Positions 60,512 to 64,000 of a stretch of 64,000 nt of DNA are shown here, piece by piece. Where the stretch lies: contig NC_132896.1 in the NCBI RefSeq assembly GCF_030463535.1, positions 16,783,709-16,847,708 of the forward strand. Direction: 5' to 3'. Every line of letters starts with the position of its first letter. The stretch's first letter is position 1. Source of the DNA: Salminus brasiliensis (taxonomy: Eukaryota; Chordata; Actinopteri; Characiformes; Bryconidae). The position numbers and the translations under genes were made by a program. Below the pieces are notes generated by a model. It was not told the DNA's origin. It saw nothing but the letters and a program-made list of their open reading frames with translations, and searched no databases.

Positions 60512-60740
60512 GTTTCGACGATTACAAGCATATAATGAATACTATGCAAAACGCAGCTCCACTGTCTTTCGAACACAACCGGTGTCTGTCTGAAGACTAC
60601 GGAAAATACTAATGTTTACCACGACACCTGAGTGTAAACTGCTAACCTAGCTGGGAGCGCTACTGTTGGCTGCCTCCGCGACAACAAGCCCCTGTGACGT
60701 CACGAGTGAAGAGTCTGGAAGCCACCATTGGTGGGTACCG
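60512..60740 (-). promoter_or_regulatory. slc25a43: slc25a43 promoter region
   Basis: CpG-containing sequence above the start codon. A CRE-like TGACGTCACG at 60695-60704 is a good candidate site. A second TGACGTCACG is at 59859-59868 inside intron 1. No TATA box is apparent. Confidence 0.45.
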
Positions 60741-60854
60741 TTCCGCGGGTGGGTCAAATGTAGGGATTCAGTCTTTTGTATGAAGACCCGTCTCACCAAA
60801 TCTTATTTCCTATAATTCTAAATATAAAATTCTCTGTTCCATCCTCATAACCTG

Positions 60855-61008
60855 TTTTTCCAGTATCATGAGGGGCAGGTACATTAGAAAGTATGCAGAT
60901 GACTCAATTAGTGTACGTTTCCTTCAAAACATTGAGGATAGGCATGGTCAGATTGCAGATGAGTTTGTGCAGTGGTGTGAGGGTTCATTTCTAAATATCA
61001 CTATTGAT
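60855..61008 (+). mobile_element. LINE reverse-transcriptase fragment
   Basis: The plus strand encodes KYADDSISVRFLQNIEDRHG and continues to EFVQWCEGSFLNITID. YADD is the catalytic motif of reverse transcriptase, and the QWCEGSFLNI segment is the usual following block of non-LTR elements. Both flanks are missing. Confidence 0.75.
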
Positions 61009-61009
61009 A

Positions 61010-61051
61010 GAGAGAGAGAAAGGTAGACAGACAGACAGACAGACAGACAGC

Positions 61052-61091
<40 letters not shown>

Positions 61092-61093
61092 CT

Positions 61094-61151
<58 letters not shown>

Positions 61152-61153
61152 CT

Positions 61154-61195
<42 letters not shown>

Positions 61196-61229
61196 CTGAT
61201 AGATAGATAGATAGATAGATAGATAGACT

Positions 61230-61262
<33 letters not shown>

Positions 61263-61305
61263 ATAGACTGATATATAGATAAATAGATAGATAGATAGAT
61301 AGACT

Positions 61306-61363
<58 letters not shown>

Positions 61364-61384
61364 GAGACAGACAGATAGATAGAC

Positions 61385-61419
<35 letters not shown>

Positions 61420-61484
61420 CTAATAGATAGATAGATAGATAGATAGATATATAGATAGAGAGACAGACAGACAGAGAGACAGAC

Positions 61485-61519
<35 letters not shown>

Positions 61520-61560
61520 CAGACAGACAATAGATAGATAGATAGATAGACAGACAGACA

Positions 61561-61593
<33 letters not shown>

Positions 61594-61604
61594 CTGATAG
61601 ATAG

Positions 61605-61665
<61 letters not shown>

Positions 61666-61690
61666 GAGACAGACAGACAGATTGCACTGA
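61010..61690. repeat. Large GATA/GACA microsatellite
   Basis: About 680 bases of GATA units with interspersed GACA and GAGA units. GACTGATA interruptions recur at irregular spacing. One strand has an uninterrupted open frame (YLSI repeats), which is a by-product of the period-four sequence. Confidence 0.97.
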
Positions 61691-61699
61691 TTAATCAGA

Positions 61700-61785
61700 T
61701 ATTGTGCAGTGGTGTGAGGGTTCATTTATAAATATCACTATTGATAAGACAAATGAGAGACTAATAATGTTCATCCAACAATGAT
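61700..61785 (+). repeat. Duplicated LINE segment on the right of the GATA array
   Basis: TGCAGTGGTGTGAGGGTTCA plus TTTATAAATATCACTATTGATA repeats 60968-61008 from the left flank. It continues further into the LINE (AAGACAAATGAGAGACTAAT). Confidence 0.85.
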
Positions 61786-61800
61786 CGGCAGTTTACCAGA

Positions 61801-61912
61801 TATAGAGAGAGAGATAGATAGACACACAGACAGATAGACAGACAGAGAGAGATAGATAGACATTCAGACAGACAGACAGACAGATTAGATTAGACAGAGA
61901 TAGATAGACAAG
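61801..61912. repeat. Second GATA/GACA block
   Basis: A shorter, more degenerate block of GATA, GACA and GAGA units. Confidence 0.9.
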
Positions 61913-62290
61913 ATCTCCTCAGCAGTAACCTGCCACTGGACTTACTCTTCCGGTCCATAATGATGCTGTGCAGTGGATGGGCTACATCATCCATGGTAGA
62001 GAGCAAATTGTTCAGTGTCCTCCTCTCCGCCACCATAACCAGAGTGTTAAATTCCACCCCCACCACCGACCCTGCTTTCCTGATCAATTTGTCCAGACGT
62101 CTCTCATCTCTCTTTTTTATGCCTCCTCCCCAGCACACCAGTGCATAGGAAAGACAGCTAGCCACAACATATGGTAGAGCATTTGTAGTAACTTCCTGCA
62201 GATGTTAAAGGCCCCCAGCCTTCTCAGAAAGTAGAGACGACTCTGTCCCTTCCTAAAAAGAGCCACAGTGTTCTCAGACCAGTCCAGTAG
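61890..62290 (-). mobile_element. LINE C-terminal fragment, opposite strand
   Basis: On the minus strand, 62165-61910 encodes CWGGGIKKRDERRLDKLIRK, then AGSVVG and an RRTLNNLLSTMDDVAHPLHS segment. These are the C-terminal blocks of a non-LTR retrotransposon ORF2. The orientation is opposite to the reverse-transcriptase piece at 60.9 kb, so this is either an inversion or a separate insertion. Confidence 0.75.
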
Positions 62291-62320
62291 AAAAGGTTAC
62301 CAGCAGAAAGGATTAGCAAT

Positions 62321-62612
62321 TAGGCCAGTGGTGGCTCAGCGGTTAGAGCGCCGGGATATCGATAACAGGGTTGTGGGTTCGATTCCCGGGCTCGGCAAGC
62401 TGCCACTGTTGGGCCCTTGAGCAAGGCCCTTTACCCTCTCTGCTCCCCGGGCGCTGGAGTTGGCTGCCCACCGCTCTGGGTGTGTGTGTGTACTCACTGC
62501 CCCTAACACGTGTGTGTGTGTGAGTGTGTTCACTACCAGATGGGTTAAATGCGGAGGACACATTTCGCTGTACAGTCCACACTGTACAGTGACGAATACG
62601 TGCACCTTTTAT
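62321..62612 (+). mobile_element. tRNA-derived SINE
   Basis: The head has a box-A-like segment, GTGGCTCAGCGGTTAGAGCG, and a canonical box B, GGTTCGATTCCCG. The body contains CTGCCACTGTTGGGCCCTTG and CCCTTTACCCTCTCTGCTCC, with two GTGTGTG stretches. The end reads GATGGGTTAAATGCGGAGGA before CACATTTCGCTGTAC. It looks nearly full length and much less decayed than the SINE at 2.5 kb. I recall this family from ostariophysan fishes. Confidence 0.85.
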
Positions 62613-63276
62613 ACCTTTATACCCTGGTACTGATGTTAGCTGTGATTTGACCAAAATACCTAGAGTTTCTTCTTAAGAATGTTTAGTGCATTTTAGATGT
62701 GCTAAAAATATCTGACTATGACCTTTTTGTTTTCTTTTTTTACATTTGCATTTTGTTGTTGAAAATAAGAAGTAATAATAATAATCATCATAATAATCAT
62801 AATAATAACACATGGAATTTGAATAGCCCTCTACTACTGTAAACATTTGAACATCACAAAACACTCATAGATTGAAAATCGACATAGCAAAGGAAATGGC
62901 ACGAGTTCTAATAAACTCAAGGGATGTTGCATTCAAAAGGAAATAGATAGAAAAAGGCTGGAGTTGGACAGAGACAGAGAGTTTGACTGTTAAATTTGTG
63001 ATGGGAGCATGTTCCAGAGCAAGTCTGGAGAATGCTCAGTCACTAAAGCTATGGAGGTTGGAAAAGGGAATGGGAAGCAGACCAGTTGAAGAAGATCTGA
63101 AAGTGTGCATAGGTATGAAAGGTCAAAGAAGTGGAGCCAGTGGAGGTAATGTGGTGATGTGATGATCTGAACCATCTGATGTTTATAGAGTAATGAAAAG
63201 CTAACACTTGTAAGAAAACATCTGCAGTAATCTAGGCAGCTTGAGATGATAGCATGAATGAGAGTTTCAACATTGC

Positions 63277-63705
63277 ATGTCTGTCTGCATTATGCCAACT
63301 GTAAACTTTGGTGGAGGAGGGATAATGCTATGTAGTTGTTTTTCAGGGGTTAGGCCCCTTAGCTCCAGTGAGGGTATCCTATTGCTTCAGACATTTTGGA
63401 CAATTGTAAACGTCCAACTTTGTGGAAACAGTTTGGGAAAGTTCTGTTCCAACATGACTGACTGTGCCACAGTGCACAAAGCAAGATCCATGAAGGCATG
63501 GTTGGGTGGAAGAACTTGACTGGCCCACACAGAGCCCTGAACTCAACACCTTTGGAATTGACTAGAATAGAGATTGCGAGCCCTCTTTTCCTACATCAGT
63601 GTCTGTCCTCATAAAGGCTCTTCTGGATAATCAGGCAAAACATCCCACAGGCACGCTCCAAAATCTTGTAGAAAGCCTTCCCAGAAGAACACTCCATATT
63701 AATGC
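63277..63705 (+). mobile_element. Tc1/mariner transposase relict, fourth family
   Basis: The translation around 63295-63345 gives TVNFGGGGIMLCSCFSGVRP, the decayed block before the second catalytic Asp. Around 63430-63460 the nucleotide string GTTCCAACATGACTG marks the region of that Asp. The segment ACTGGCCCACACAGAGCCCT followed by GAACTCAACACCTTTGG marks the last catalytic block. The end is ragged near 63.7 kb. Confidence 0.7.
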
Positions 63706-64000
63706 TTCAATTGCACAGGTTAGAAGAACGGCATAAGGAATGAGAGAAAAGAGCAAATATTCGTACCATTAGAGCAATTTTCAGTTCAGCCACAATAATC
63801 ATCACTGGCAAAGTAAACAAGCTTTTCGGAAACAAAACCTTCATAATAGCATTGTTATAACCAGCGACCAGCTCATTGGACACCAACGCCAATGTGTGAC
63901 TAGCAGAGCTGATTAAAATGACAAATCCAGCTCTTCCTGTCAGGCACTCAATACAGATTTCCAAAGTATAACAGACTTTAAAAACTCCTTTATCCCTATA

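Larger units (their letters stand above)
60740..64000. other. Intergenic right flank, repeat-dominated
   Basis: Besides the elements listed separately, 62.62-63.27 kb and 63.7-64.0 kb contain only AT-rich unique-looking sequence with an ATAATA run at 62772-62810. No gene is supported. Confidence 0.55.

Noticed and set aside
61001-61687. A 228-codon open frame of YLSI repeats on the minus strand
   Set aside because: It is the translation of the GATA microsatellite. Period-four repeats without stops give long open frames in several phases.
62330-62410. A tRNA gene
   Set aside because: Box A and box B are present, but the sequence continues into a long SINE body and the acceptor stem does not close.

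Overview
This is vertebrate nuclear DNA, almost certainly from a teleost fish. It is AT-rich, its genes have many short exons with GT-AG introns, and Tc1/mariner relicts, tRNA-derived SINEs and non-LTR LINE fragments lie everywhere. The repeat families, including the SINE near 62.4 kb, resemble ones I recall from ostariophysan fishes (characins, catfishes, electric eels); that narrower placement is memory-based inference. There are no prokaryotic operons, no CRISPR array and no rRNA.

Six protein-coding genes can be read exon by exon with matching splice phases. (1) A cone-type arrestin (arr3-like, + strand, coding 10.30-15.10 kb, C-terminal tail unresolved). (2) nkrf (+, 20.82-23.69 kb), 844 aa, with XTBD, dsRBD, G-patch and R3H regions. 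(3) ube2a (-, 25.74-29.00 kb), the RAD6-type ubiquitin-conjugating enzyme, 152 aa in 6 exons. (4) A divergent membrane-anchored sorting nexin (-, 31.53-45.54 kb), 854 aa in 16 exons, with PXA, PX and nexin-C domains but no RGS domain. (5) slc25a5 (-, 47.51-49.82 kb), ADP/ATP translocase, 298 aa in 4 exons. (6) slc25a43 (-, 52.53-60.51 kb), an orphan mitochondrial carrier, 344 aa in 5 exons. As I recall it, human Xq24 carries NKRF, UBE2A, STEEP1, SLC25A5 and SLC25A43 in that order. The fish block keeps this order and relative orientation, but the sorting nexin sits where STEEP1 is in humans, and the arrestin (human Xq13) sits next to nkrf.

Layout: 0-6.6 kb is intergenic with Tc1 relicts and a nested SINE; 6.6-15.1 kb is arrestin with a large first intron; 15.1-19.4 kb is repeat-bearing intergenic DNA; 19.4-24.6 kb is nkrf; 24.6-29.0 kb is ube2a, tail-to-tail with nkrf; 29.0-31.5 kb is an intergenic LINE remnant; 31.5-45.6 kb is the sorting nexin, whose fourth intron holds two Tc1 copies and a local duplication; 45.7-47.2 kb is intergenic; 47.2-49.9 kb is slc25a5; 50-52.5 kb is intergenic; 52.5-60.6 kb is slc25a43; 60.7-64 kb is a large GATA microsatellite, LINE pieces, a SINE and a Tc1 relict.

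The genes are not one pathway. Two are inner-mitochondrial-membrane carriers, one is a phototransduction shut-off protein, one is a nucleolar RNA-processing factor, one is an E2 enzyme, and one is a putative endosomal or ER tether. The most notable items are the complete but divergent sorting nexin with an atypical PX core and a GC-AG intron, dense TAGC/GCTAGC motif clusters at several promoters, small palindromic repeat families, and an in-frame tandem splice acceptor next to the ube2a active site.
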